From Melioribacteraceae bacterium (lineage in GTDB: Bacteria; Bacteroidota; Ignavibacteria; Ignavibacteriales; Melioribacteraceae): DNA of 64,000 nucleotides. A model generated the notes under the pieces. That model had not been told where the DNA came from and made no database searches. It saw nothing but the letters and a program-made list of their open reading frames with translations. The translations under genes were made by a program, and so were the position numbers. This document shows positions 55,955-64,000 of this stretch, piece by piece. The stretch is taken from positions 23,852 to 87,851 of the forward strand of contig JAIOZI010000014.1 in the NCBI GenBank assembly GCA_021740785.1, given 5' to 3'. The stretch's first letter is position 1, and each line of letters begins with the position of its first letter.

Positions 55955-58639
55955 TTAATTCAGTTTTTTCTTGGTTTCAACCAGCTTGTATGATTCAATT
56001 ATGTCGCCGAGTTTAATATCATTAAAATTGGCAATATTCAATCCGCATTCGTATCCGGCATCAACTTCTTTCACATCGTCTTTGAATCGTTTTAATGTTG
56101 CAAGTTCACCTTCATAAATCACAACACCGTCACGGAACAGACGAATCTTATTATTCCTAGTAACTTTTCCTTCTTGAACGTAGCATCCGGCAACAGTACC
56201 AATTTTCGGCACTTTGAAAGTATCTCGTATTTCCAATGTTGCAACAAGTTCTTCCGAAATGACAGGTGAAAGCATACCTTCCAACGCCGATTTCACTTCA
56301 TTAATTGCATCATATATTACGTTGTACAACCTGATATCAACCTTTTCCTGTTCAGCTAATTTCCTAGCGTTAGTATGAGGTCGAACATGGAATCCGATAA
56401 TTATTGCTCTAGATGCAGCCGCAAGCAGAACGTCGCCTTCGGAGATTGCACCGACACCTTTATGAATCACACGTACCAAAACTTCTTCATTGGAAAGTTT
56501 CATTAATGAATCAGCCAGAGCTTCAACAGAACCATCAACATCTCCTTTAACTACCAGAGGCAGTTCTTTAATTCCGCCCTTACCTGCCTGCTGCGCCACT
56601 TCATCCAGCGTAAGCAGATGAATTTGACGGTGATCTTGTTCGCGCTGCAGCTGCTGTCTCTTAGTTGCAACCTCACGCGCTTCGCGTTCGGATTCAACTG
56701 CGATTATAGTATCACCGGCTTGCGGCGCTCCTTCGAATCCTAAAACCAAAGCCGGGGTTGAAGGAGAAGCTTCTTCAATTTTATTATTTCTTTCGTCGAA
56801 CATTGCACGAACTCTTCCGTGGAAATTGCCGGCAACAAACGGGTCGCCGATTCTCAAAGTACCTTTCTGAACCAATACTGTAGCGGTTATTCCCCTGCCT
56901 TTATCCAATTGAGATTCCACAACGGTTCCGCGCGCTAATCTATCAGGGTTGGCTTTTAACTCAAGAATTTCCGCTTCAAGCAGAATTTTTTCAAGGAGAA
57001 TATCAACATTTATTCCTTGCTTTGCCGAAACTTCAACACTCTGATATTTACCGCCCCAATCTTCAACCAGCACATTTCGCTCGGCTAACTGCTGCTTAAT
57101 TTTTTCAATATTTGCGCCGGGCTTATCGATTTTATTTATAGCGATAATAATCGGCACTCCAGCCGCCTGTGCATGATTAATTGCTTCAATTGTTTGCGGC
57201 ATAACTGCATCATCTGCTGCAACAATCAAAACAACTATATCCGTTACTTTAGCTCCTCTTGCACGCATAGCCGTAAATGCTTCGTGACCGGGTGTATCAA
57301 GGAACGTAACCTGTTTATTACCATCGGTAGTTACCTGGTAAGCGCCGATATGCTGTGTAATTCCACCTGCTTCACCGGCTACAACATTTGCTTTCCGGAT
57401 ATAATCAAGAAGTGAGGTTTTACCGTGATCTACATGACCCATAATCGTTACTACCGGCGGACGCGGTTTTAATGTTTCTTCCGGATCCTTTTCATCTTCT
57501 AACGTTTCGGATGTAAACTCTTCCTGTAATTCAACATCAAAATCAAACTCATCTGCAACTAATGTGATTGTTTCAAAATCTAATCTTTGGTTTATTGAAA
57601 CCATCAAGCCCAGCCCGATACACTTTTGAATAACTTCAGAAACCGGTACATGCATAAGATTTGCCAGCTCATTAACGGCAATGAATTCAGTAACTTTAAG
57701 CTTGCTTTTCTCTTGTGCGATTTCTTCGGCTTGCTTTTCCTGCGCTTCTAATTTTTCTTTTCGCTTTTTCTTCCTAGCCGATGCCCGGTCGGCGCCTGCT
57801 TCATCCATACTCATCATAGTGCGTTTTATGGCGGCATCAACTTCTCGTTTATCAACTTCAAGCTTTTTAAGTTTTCTCTTCTTTTTCGCTTTAATATTTT
57901 CTTCGGGACTAACTTCCGATTTTTTCTTTGCTTTTAATTTCTTTCGTTTCTTCTTTTTCTTCTGTTCTTCTTCAGAAAGAGGTTTGCTTTCTTTTGGCGG
58001 TACTGCCGGTTTTTCATCCTTTGCTTTGGGTTTTTCATCTTTTTTCTTTTCCTCAGCTTTACCGGCTCTCTGTTTTTTGTTTTTATTCAGGTCCATCTTT
58101 CCAACAACCGTCAATCCTCTCTTGCGTCCGTCCAGTTGTTTTTCGTATTCGGTTTTATATGTCTTTACCGTCTCTTCTTCAACCTGTTCATCGGGTTTTT
58201 CAGCTTCAGGTTCTGCCGCCGCCTCAGGTTCTGAAGTTTTCTTCACCTCAGCAGTCTCTTCTTTTATTTCTTCCTTTACTTCCTCTTTTTCTTCAACTTC
58301 CTCGGTTTCTTCTTTAAGGTCAGTCTTTTCTTCCGCCGGTTCAGCTTTTTCAACTTCCGGTTCAGGTTCCTTAGCTGGTTCTTCTACCGGGACTTCCTCC
58401 TCGGTCTTGTCTGATCTTTTCTTATTAAACTCACTGATTTTTCTGTAATGTTTTTCGGCAGTTTCAATATCTTTTTTAAAACGCGTACCGATATCAGCTA
58501 TCATTTCATCAGTTAGAAGCGACATATGCGATTTTACTTCGTAACCTTTTTCCTGAAGAAACTCAACAATCGATTCGGTTGCTAAATTGTATTCCGAAGC
58601 AAATTTATAAATTCGTAACTTTTTTGGTTTATCCGACAT
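55955..58639 (-). CDS. infB: Translation initiation factor IF-2
   Basis: IF-2 is the GTPase that brings initiator tRNA to the ribosome. The roughly 894-residue protein has an N-terminal IF2_N-type helical domain ([22 protein letters not shown]), a long Glu/Lys/Pro/Ala-rich linker (about 65-310) and a second IF2_N. The GTPase has G1 [13 protein letters not shown]3 DTPGHEAF and G4 NKID, and is followed by domains II-IV. I use the ATG at 58639; a TTG five codons upstream is also open. The repetitive linker produces long spurious frames on the opposite strand. Confidence 0.96.
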   Translation of the reverse strand: MSDKPKKLRIYKFASEYNLATESIVEFLQEKGYEVKSHMSLLTDEMIADIGTRFKKDIETAEKHYRKISEFNKKRSDKTEEEVPVEEPAKEPEPEVEKAEPAEEKTDLKEETEEVEEKEEVKEEIKEETAEVKKTSEPEAAAEPEAEKPDEQVEEETVKTYKTEYEKQLDGRKRGLTVVGKMDLNKNKKQRAGKAEEKKKDEKPKAKDEKPAVPPKESKPLSEEEQKKKKKRKKLKAKKKSEVSPEENIKAKKKRKLKKLEVDKREVDAAIKRTMMSMDEAGADRASARKKKRKEKLEAQEKQAEEIAQEKSKLKVTEFIAVNELANLMHVPVSEVIQKCIGLGLMVSINQRLDFETITLVADEFDFDVELQEEFTSETLEDEKDPEETLKPRPPVVTIMGHVDHGKTSLLDYIRKANVVAGEAGGITQHIGAYQVTTDGNKQVTFLDTPGHEAFTAMRARGAKVTDIVVLIVAADDAVMPQTIEAINHAQAAGVPIIIAINKIDKPGANIEKIKQQLAERNVLVEDWGGKYQSVEVSAKQGINVDILLEKILLEAEILELKANPDRLARGTVVESQLDKGRGITATVLVQKGTLRIGDPFVAGNFHGRVRAMFDERNNKIEEASPSTPALVLGFEGAPQAGDTIIAVESEREAREVATKRQQLQREQDHRQIHLLTLDEVAQQAGKGGIKELPLVVKGDVDGSVEALADSLMKLSNEEVLVRVIHKGVGAISEGDVLLAAASRAIIIGFHVRPHTNARKLAEQEKVDIRLYNVIYDAINEVKSALEGMLSPVISEELVATLEIRDTFKVPKIGTVAGCYVQEGKVTRNNKIRLFRDGVVIYEGELATLKRFKDDVKEVDAGYECGLNIANFNDIKLGDIIESYKLVETKKKLN

Positions 58640-58663
58640 ATACGTATTATCCAATAATTAAAA

Positions 58664-59911
58664 TTAATCTTCTTCTTCAAACTGATTTTTTAGTACTTCT
58701 ATTATCTCTTCAGCTTTCTCTGCTGCCATTCCTTCAATTTTCTTCAACTCGTCGACACCTGCAGTTAGTACCTCAACCGCTGTATCGAACCTGTTGTTAA
58801 TCAGCAATTCAACAATCTCAATTCCCAATTCCTCACGCAGGTCCATCAATTCGATATCATCTTCATATTCTTCAAACGGTTTCTCTTCTCGTATCACTTC
58901 AATATCGTAACCGGTAAGTTTCATTGCTAATCTTATGTTTACTCCGTTTCTTCCTACGATTAATGACACCTGATCACTATCCGCCCACACAGTACACTTT
59001 CCGTTATCTTCATCAAGCTCAATTTGTTTCAGTTTAGCCGGTGCAAGTGCGCGCTGAATATAAACAATCGGATCATCGGAAAAATGAATTACATCAATAT
59101 TTTCATTATTCAGTTCACGAACAATTGCATGAATTCTTACGCCTTTCATTCCCACGCATGCACCAACCGCATCGATTCGTGTATCCTGAGATTCAACAGA
59201 AACCTTAGCTCTTTCACCCGGCTCACGAGCAATACCTCTAATTTCAATTACTCCATCGTAAATTTCCGGAATCTCTATTTCAAATAGTCTTCTTAAAAAT
59301 ACATTATCTGCCCTGGAAACTACAACAACAGGTCCGTTGGGAGTTTTCTTTACTTCCTTTATTGCAGCTCTAATCGTATCGCCTTTCCTGTACTTTTCAC
59401 GAGGTATTTGTTCAATTCTCGGCAGTAGCAATTCATTTTTATTGTGATTTACAAGAACATCATTTCTTCTCACCTGGTAAATATCACCTACAACGATTTC
59501 ACCGAGCATTTCGGAATATTCATTGTAAATAATATCTTTTTCAATCTCTCTAATTTTTTGATTGAGACTTTGACGCGCAAGATTAATAAGTCTCCTTCCG
59601 AAAGATGATAATTCCAGCAATTCAACAAAATCATCACCAACTTCAAGTTCTTCTTCATTGCCGCGTTCGTTAACTTCATCTATACTTATCTCAAGATTCG
59701 GGTCTTCAACTTCATCGACAATACTTCTCTCGAAGAAAATTTCAATATCACCCTTATCCATATTCACAACAACGTCGTATTTTGCATCCGGTCCGTATTT
59801 CTTCTTAACCATCAGACCAAAAATTTCTTCAATTATACCGGCAAGAACGTCTTTATCCAGACTTTTTTCCCGAACCATCTGCGCAAATGAATCGACTATT
59901 GCACTATTCAT
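58664..59911 (-). CDS. nusA: Transcription termination/antitermination factor NusA
   Basis: NusA binds RNA polymerase and modulates pausing, termination and rRNA antitermination. The 415-residue protein has the NusA N-terminal domain, an S1 domain (GEIVVGDIYQVRRNDVLV), two KH domains (GACVGMKGVRIHAIVRELN; VSLIVGRNGVNIRLAMKLTG) and a short helix-hairpin-helix tail (GVDELKKIEGMAAEKAEEIIEVL) with an acidic end. It lies between rimP and infB. A terminator-like hairpin before rimP could let NusA control its own operon. Confidence 0.96.
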   Translation of the reverse strand: MNSAIVDSFAQMVREKSLDKDVLAGIIEEIFGLMVKKKYGPDAKYDVVVNMDKGDIEIFFERSIVDEVEDPNLEISIDEVNERGNEEELEVGDDFVELLELSSFGRRLINLARQSLNQKIREIEKDIIYNEYSEMLGEIVVGDIYQVRRNDVLVNHNKNELLLPRIEQIPREKYRKGDTIRAAIKEVKKTPNGPVVVVSRADNVFLRRLFEIEIPEIYDGVIEIRGIAREPGERAKVSVESQDTRIDAVGACVGMKGVRIHAIVRELNNENIDVIHFSDDPIVYIQRALAPAKLKQIELDEDNGKCTVWADSDQVSLIVGRNGVNIRLAMKLTGYDIEVIREEKPFEEYEDDIELMDLREELGIEIVELLINNRFDTAVEVLTAGVDELKKIEGMAAEKAEEIIEVLKNQFEEED

Positions 59912-59925
59912 CTGTTAAGCCTCCA

Positions 59926-60378
59926 TCAAAAACTAATTAATACTTTTGCTTCTTTTACATTATTAAAATTGACAATTAACTCACCTTTTGTAGTTTCAAA
60001 AGTGAGGTCATCACCGTTTATGTTTAACAATTTCCCTTCGAACTTTTCATTTTTCCCGTCAATATCATGCTTAATCTTAAAATTACGACCAACATGTTTG
60101 GGAAACTGTTCGATGAATTTGAGTCCCCTGCCAACACCGGGTGATGAAACATCCAGCCTGTAATTAAATCCAATTAATTCCAATGAATCAATCACGGCGC
60201 TGATTTCTTTACTTATTACAGCGCAAACATCGGTAGTTACACCGGTTTCGTTATCCACATAAACTTCTAAAATCTGTTCGTTAGGATTTCCCCGGAATAA
60301 GAGTTCGATTAGGAAGTAATTGTGGTTTTTTACTACCGATTCAATTATGTCGCGTATTTTTGTTTTAATTTGATCCAT
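59926..60378 (-). CDS. rimP: Ribosome maturation factor RimP
   Basis: RimP acts in 30S maturation. The 150-residue protein has the family pattern LIELLFRGNPNEQILEVYVDNETGVTTDVCAVISKEISAV and YRLDVSSPGVGRGLKFIEQF. The ATG at 60378 is chosen; an earlier in-frame codon (60399) lies inside a terminator-like hairpin and gives a non-conserved extension. It is the first gene of the rimP-nusA-infB-rbfA-truB-ribF-rpsO-pnp series. Confidence 0.94.
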   Translation of the reverse strand: MDQIKTKIRDIIESVVKNHNYFLIELLFRGNPNEQILEVYVDNETGVTTDVCAVISKEISAVIDSLELIGFNYRLDVSSPGVGRGLKFIEQFPKHVGRNFKIKHDIDGKNEKFEGKLLNINGDDLTFETTKGELIVNFNNVKEAKVLISF

Positions 60379-60384
60379 ACAAAT

Positions 60385-60406
60385 AAAAAACGCCCACAAT
60401 GGGGCG
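60385..60406 (-). terminator. Terminator-like hairpin just before rimP (terminator or attenuator)
   Basis: On the - strand, CGCCC (60406-60402), a 6-base loop and GGGCG (60395-60391) form a five-pair G-C stem followed directly by six T (60390-60385). It ends 6 bases before the rimP ATG and starts about 43 bases after the stop of the MutS-like gene. It can end that gene's transcript; it may also act as an attenuator in the rimP-nusA leader if a promoter lies upstream in the same 70-base gap. Confidence 0.75.
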
Positions 60407-60449
60407 AATTAGAAACTGTAATTTAATACTAATATCAGCGATTAGCAAA

Positions 60450-62048
60450 TTAATTTTGTCTGGTCAACCAGGGATGGGAAAGTTTGGAAGCAATCAACCG
60501 GGACTCATCAATAATTGAGACGGGGTAATTCATCATTTCGAGTAATTTAATTGCATTTCCATTTGAACATGGTCCGTGTTGTATGATATAATCAAAAAAG
60601 AATTTTTCATTTTCAATCATTTCCCTAAAATGAAACATATTAAAGCTGCCGTTTAATAGCTCTTGTAATTCAATATCGTGGGTTGTAACATATACTCTAT
60701 TATTTGAGCTAAGGTATTTTAATACTGCGGTTGAAGAAGCAAGTCTCTCGATTGTATTTGTACCCCTAAAAATCTCATCTATTAAGAACAAATATTCATT
60801 CTCAAATCGTGATAGTTTAATAAAATTCTCAATAGTTTCTATCTCAACAAAAAAATAGCTTTTTCCTTTTCCTATATTATCATTTCTTCTTATAGCTGTT
60901 TTTACAATTAGTTGAGGCAGACTTATACTTTCAGCATGACTAAAGTATAAGGTTCTCGATAAGATAAAATTAACCCCGATAGTTTTTATGAATGTAGTTT
61001 TGCCCGACATGTTTGAACCGGTAATTAATGCCGACTTACTTTGATTTAATAAAGTATTCGAAACTGCATTTTCAATTAAGGGATGATACATTTTACTAAA
61101 ACTAATGACATTGGAGTTTATGAACGACGGATTAGAATAATTTGGAATATTATGCAAATACGAGGCTACCGAAATACATGCATCAAGATTCGCAACTGCC
61201 TTAAAAGCAGCATTGATTTCATTTTGATGTTCAATTAAGGTATTCACCGACCTGTAATATGCTATTATATCGAAAAGGAGAAACATATTAAGATATTCGA
61301 CGGCAATAAGTACTAAATCGTTCAGAGACTCTTTATCAATAACAAAATAACCAAGTCTTTTCTTCAGGGATTTTAACAATCCCCTATTATTTTTTAAAAA
61401 TTCGATCTCTTCAATCGAATTAGTCGTCTCTATTCTGCTAATTGATATTGCCGAATTAATAAAAGAATTAAGGCTGGAGAATCCTGCGAAGTAATTATAG
61501 ATTTTCCCGGAAAAAATTTTATTTAGAATAAGATTAATAAGCAAAACCGTTAATGCCGCAAAAATGAAAAGTCCATTAAACGGAATTAAGAATATAGAAA
61601 CTATTGAAAGCAGCGGGCACAAGTAAAAGAACAAATAATATTTTGAGAATGGGAGGGATTTACTTAAGATTATATATGAAATAAAATATGAAGACGCATG
61701 GGAAATCCCCATTAGTTTAAGCTGTATTTTCTCACGAAGTGATTGATCTAATTTTAAGCGGGATATCAACTCAAACCTATTTTTTAGAATACTTTCATCT
61801 TTTTCATATTTATGTAATAGGTGAAAAAGATACTGCTGACCGATGCCTGAAATGTTTCGGTCAATCTTATCGAAGAAGGAGTTTAATTCCAAATCATCCC
61901 ATGTTTTATCGTCAACAAAATCCGATTGCTTATCATGCATTAATAATTCATGATAACTGGAAATTAAATCGTAATCTCTAAACTTAAGTATTGGTTTACC
62001 CCAATCCTCTCTAAGTTTTTCAATTTTTTTTTGTTTTCTATTCAACAT
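60450..62048 (-). CDS. Membrane-embedded MutS-like ATPase
   Basis: The 532-residue protein has the MutS ABC-type ATPase domain at its C-terminus: Walker A ITGSNMSGKTTF (about 343-353), the RNDNIGKGKSYFFVEIETI signature region, Walker B LFLIDEIFRGTN and the H-loop VYVTTHDIEL. The N-terminus lacks the mismatch-recognition domain; instead hydrophobic segments near 136-178 and 250-265 look like membrane helices. A related MutS-like membrane family is common in Bacteroidota, with no assigned function that I know of. I use the ATG at 62048 (a TTG lies 7 codons upstream). A FNR/CRP-type palindrome lies about 145 bases before the start. Confidence 0.85.
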   Translation of the reverse strand: MLNRKQKKIEKLREDWGKPILKFRDYDLISSYHELLMHDKQSDFVDDKTWDDLELNSFFDKIDRNISGIGQQYLFHLLHKYEKDESILKNRFELISRLKLDQSLREKIQLKLMGISHASSYFISYIILSKSLPFSKYYLFFYLCPLLSIVSIFLIPFNGLFIFAALTVLLINLILNKIFSGKIYNYFAGFSSLNSFINSAISISRIETTNSIEEIEFLKNNRGLLKSLKKRLGYFVIDKESLNDLVLIAVEYLNMFLLFDIIAYYRSVNTLIEHQNEINAAFKAVANLDACISVASYLHNIPNYSNPSFINSNVISFSKMYHPLIENAVSNTLLNQSKSALITGSNMSGKTTFIKTIGVNFILSRTLYFSHAESISLPQLIVKTAIRRNDNIGKGKSYFFVEIETIENFIKLSRFENEYLFLIDEIFRGTNTIERLASSTAVLKYLSSNNRVYVTTHDIELQELLNGSFNMFHFREMIENEKFFFDYIIQHGPCSNGNAIKLLEMMNYPVSIIDESRLIASKLSHPWLTRQN

Positions 62049-62191
62049 GTTTCCGATTAATGCCAACAAATATCTTCCATAATATTTTTATCTAATAAAG
62101 GATTTGATTTTTCCAGCCGCATCTTGGAGATCGCATGAATCCGCCAGATCGAAAAACCAAATATAAAATTCATCACTTAGTTCTTTTATAT

Positions 62192-62205
62192 TTGATTTAC
62201 ATCAA
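62192..62205. promoter_or_regulatory. FNR/CRP-type palindrome
   Basis: TTGATTTACATCAA is an exact match to the TTGAT-N4-ATCAA half-site pair of FNR-type regulators. It lies in the 191-base gap (62049-62239) between the cyclase stop and the MutS-like start, 144-157 bases upstream of the latter. The + strand also shows TTTACA and TATAAA spaced like a sigma-70 promoter, but no + strand gene follows. Nothing else was seen in the gap. Confidence 0.45.
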
Positions 62206-62239
62206 TTGGTAAAATGCGATATAAATTCAATATTAACAA

Positions 62240-63292
62240 CTAGCTTAATTTCATTTTATGAGCTAGGAAAAGCTCACCTTCTTTTGTTTCCGATTCAATA
62301 GGCTGGAACTCCATACCCTTTTTAGTTTTGAGCCGATTATAAAGAATATTATTCACCAGTATTTCTCCGCCTTTCCCGGCTCTGCATACTCTGTGCGCCC
62401 AAACAATTGAATCCCCGATTGCAAATAGATGTCCGTCAACTTCCCGGAAATCGATCTTACCAATATCGGCGCCGATTGTTAAACCGCTTAAACCCGGCTG
62501 CACTTTACGAATGGATTTTGCCCATTCAGGGAAATGTTTTTCGGAATACTCCATCTGAGATTTAACAAAGCTTATGAAACAATCGAGGAAATCTTTACCT
62601 GCCTTCCGGCACACCTCCTCGTTGAAATAAGCAAGGAAACCATCACCGGTGAACTTATCGAAGATGCCGGCGTTCTCTGTAATCAATTTTCTCGATGTAT
62701 CCATAAAATCGAGCATCATTTCGCAAAAGAATTCAGTTGAAGGTGAGTATGTCATTAAATCCTGGGATTTCCTGATATCGCCCACAACGGCAATACTTAC
62801 AGCCTGCGATAATTCCACTTCAATTTTCTCAGGCATTTTATTCAGCATATGTTCGGGAAGATGCCCGCCCCATCTCAATTTCGTTTTGCTGTATCTTGTT
62901 TCAGCCGTTGACCAAACGATTGGAATTTTTACATCTGCACCGATTACTTTTATCAGGTAGGTTTTTAACCCTGATGTGAACCATGAAATTCTCCAATTGC
63001 TTTCAAAAATACCTTCGTAAGGAAGCTTGGAATTTCCTTCCGACCACTTGCTGATTTTTTCAATAATTCCTTCAATTAATTCCGTGTCATCGTTGTCGTC
63101 CAGGGTTAATTCTTTCGAGCTAAATATTTTTCTGTCGGTTTTATATATGCCCTGTAATTCTTTAATTAACTCTTTGGAAACATTTTTGCATTGATCGGCA
63201 TGCAGCTCACCGTCGGATAATGAACAGAAAGTCCAAAAGACTTCAAATGACTGTAAAAGGATTAATGCCCTAATGTACTCGGTATTTTTCAT
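62240..63292 (-). CDS. Divergent class III nucleotidyl cyclase
   Basis: The 350-residue protein has an unrecognised N-terminal region (1-160) and a class III cyclase homology domain (about 164-345). Both metal aspartates are present: D172 (SIAVVGDIRKSQD) and D217 (FDKFTGDGFLAYF), with K213 at the purine-contact position. In the second half (FAIGDSIVWAHR) the usual adenine-contacting Asp is F290 and the transition-state Asn is V297, while the Arg (R301) is kept. It may therefore use another nucleotide or be a poor enzyme. No transmembrane helix or signal peptide is visible. No effector gene is adjacent in the order expected for a Pycsar defence pair. It appears monocistronic. Confidence 0.75.
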   Translation of the reverse strand: MKNTEYIRALILLQSFEVFWTFCSLSDGELHADQCKNVSKELIKELQGIYKTDRKIFSSKELTLDDNDDTELIEGIIEKISKWSEGNSKLPYEGIFESNWRISWFTSGLKTYLIKVIGADVKIPIVWSTAETRYSKTKLRWGGHLPEHMLNKMPEKIEVELSQAVSIAVVGDIRKSQDLMTYSPSTEFFCEMMLDFMDTSRKLITENAGIFDKFTGDGFLAYFNEEVCRKAGKDFLDCFISFVKSQMEYSEKHFPEWAKSIRKVQPGLSGLTIGADIGKIDFREVDGHLFAIGDSIVWAHRVCRAGKGGEILVNNILYNRLKTKKGMEFQPIESETKEGELFLAHKMKLS

Positions 63293-63437
63293 CAGATGTT
63301 AATTCAACCGAAGCTGTGATTTAATATGATAATAAATATACATCTTATTCTAATTCAATACTTACAATTCTCGAAGTACTGCCGGGTATAGAGGCTGTGT
63401 TAAAATTAAGTCCACTTCAACAAATTCAATTACTATC

Positions 63438-63477
63438 ACAAAAAATAATCCCCGGAACAACTCTGAACCGGGGATTT
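63438..63477 (-). terminator. Rho-independent terminator of the T9SS-secreted protein gene
   Basis: AATCCCCGG (63447-63455) and CCGGGGATT (63468-63476) form a perfect 9-base stem with a 12-base loop. On the - strand it is followed by ATTTTTTG. It starts about 10 bases after the stop of the secreted protein gene. The remaining 140 bases to the cyclase start (63293-63437) are AT-rich with no feature I can name and must hold the cyclase promoter. Confidence 0.9.
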
Positions 63478-63485
63478 GAAAAATA

Positions 63486-64000
63486 TTATCGCAGCAGCAG
63501 CATTTTCTTTATTTCTAATAAGTTACCAGTTTTCAATTGGTAGAAATAAACGCCGGTGGAAAGTTTTGATGCATCAAGTTCAACCTGGTATTTTCCGGCA
63601 CTCATTTCCCGGTTAACCAATGTTGTTACTTCACGACCGAGTACATCGTAAACTTTTAATGTTACAAATCCGGCTTCGGGAAGCTGATAATTTATTACTG
63701 TTGTTGGGTTGAAGGGGTTTGGGTAATTCTGATATAAAGTAAATTCGGTTGGCTGTGCATTATTTTCATTAATCCCGGTCACCGGGTCTTCAACAAAATT
63801 ACCGGTACTGTCATTAAATAGAATATGTAAATTATTCTCTAAATATGCATGGAGATAATGCACTGAAACAATATCATTATAACCGTTACCATCTAAGTCT
63901 GCCGAAGCGCATCTATGAACATATTCGCTTGTTGTATAACTAATTTCATCTAAGAATCCACCTATTCCATTATTCATCCGTACGAATACTTTGTTGTACC
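63486..64000 (-). CDS. T9SS-secreted FG-GAP/VCBS repeat protein (5' end outside window)
   Basis: The frame is open to the window edge, so only the last ~171 residues are seen. The upstream part (VFVRMNNGIGGF, then ASADLDGNGYNDIVSVHYL with the Asp-rich DLDGNGYND calcium loop) is an FG-GAP/VCBS beta-propeller repeat. The C-terminus is a type A sorting domain of the type IX secretion system: FTLYQNYPNPFNPTTVINYQ, then VTLKVYDVLGREVTTLV and GVYFYQLKTG, ending KKMLLLR. The product should cross the outer membrane and be surface-attached or released. This sorting domain is the best taxonomic marker in the window. Confidence 0.93.
   Translation of the reverse strand, partial: YNKVFVRMNNGIGGFLDEISYTTSEYVHRCASADLDGNGYNDIVSVHYLHAYLENNLHILFNDSTGNFVEDPVTGINENNAQPTEFTLYQNYPNPFNPTTVINYQLPEAGFVTLKVYDVLGREVTTLVNREMSAGKYQVELDASKLSTGVYFYQLKTGNLLEIKKMLLLR

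Noticed and set aside
57681..58448. Long open frame on the + strand (255 codons)
   Set aside because: It is antisense to the repetitive Glu/Lys/Pro linker of infB. Its Ser/Phe-rich product is what reversed Glu/Lys codons give, and it has no plausible start context or homology.
62104..62215. Possible small + strand peptide near the FNR-type site (ATG in the gap, about 25 codons)
   Set aside because: There is no Shine-Dalgarno and no recognisable sequence. The sigma-70-like boxes at about 62197-62225 lie downstream of its start, so they cannot drive it.
62240..63292. Complete Pycsar anti-phage system
   Set aside because: Only the cyclase is present; neighbours are a terminator plus a T9SS protein gene on one side and a MutS-like ATPase with separate regulation on the other, with no TIR or cNMP-binding effector.

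Overview
The window is AT-rich, densely packed bacterial chromosome. It fits the class Ignavibacteria (Bacteroidota/Chlorobiota side) best. The clearest marker is the last gene, whose C-terminus carries the LYQNYPNPFNPTT type IX secretion sorting domain typical of that group. Supporting signs are few strong Shine-Dalgarno sequences, several TTG starts, and promoters resembling the Bacteroidota TTG-N19-TAnnTTTG pattern. No rRNA, tRNA, CRISPR array, insertion sequence, prophage or plasmid gene was seen. The longest gene-free stretch is under 200 bases, so all space is coding or short regulatory spacer.

Layout. Bases 1-3713 (+): end of plsY, gpsA and recG. Bases 3835-7583 (+): a compact cassette of two Ddl-like ATP-grasp ligases, a GNAT acetyltransferase and a lysine 2,3-aminomutase-type radical SAM enzyme. 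This is the most unusual unit here and may make or modify a beta-amino-acid (beta-lysine) peptide or solute. Bases 7580-9788 (-): a thioredoxin-like protein, NAD kinase and a WaaE/KdtX-like glycosyltransferase. Bases 9955-18027 (+): a small secreted H-type lectin, then a polysaccharide locus (flippase, CgeB-like glycosyltransferase, DUF268 protein, GT2, two GT4, initiating phosphoglycosyltransferase).

From 18024 to the end every recognised gene is on the - strand. Bases 30464-18024 look like one ten-gene unit: STAS protein, two Na+/solute symporters, HAD phosphatase, 7TM-HD phosphodiesterase, XerD-like recombinase, M50 protease, SPOR-like lipoprotein, MsbA-like exporter, O-antigen ligase. Bases 30532-38312 hold a small unknown gene, ligA, a RodZ-like gene, rsmB, rpmE, an ECF sigma/anti-sigma pair, holA and a 36-residue MetS-like transporter subunit that overlaps its neighbours. 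Bases 38302-48656 hold the NSS transporter, a lipoprotein cyclophilin, uppP, a beta-barrel-like protein, a flippase-type membrane protein, lolA, ftsK, comB, gcvT and a transaldolase-like aldolase. Bases 48740-60378 hold the information-processing block rimP-nusA-infB-rbfA-truB-ribF-rpsO-pnp, followed by dusB and an RNase E/G gene. Bases 60450-64000 hold a membrane MutS-like ATPase, a divergent class III nucleotidyl cyclase, and the end of a T9SS-secreted FG-GAP protein.

The genes are mainly core housekeeping and envelope-building functions. Accessory interest lies in the ATP-grasp/GNAT/KamA cassette, the lectin beside the glycan locus, the stand-alone cyclase, and several leader hairpins, notably a terminator-like hairpin just before rimP-nusA.
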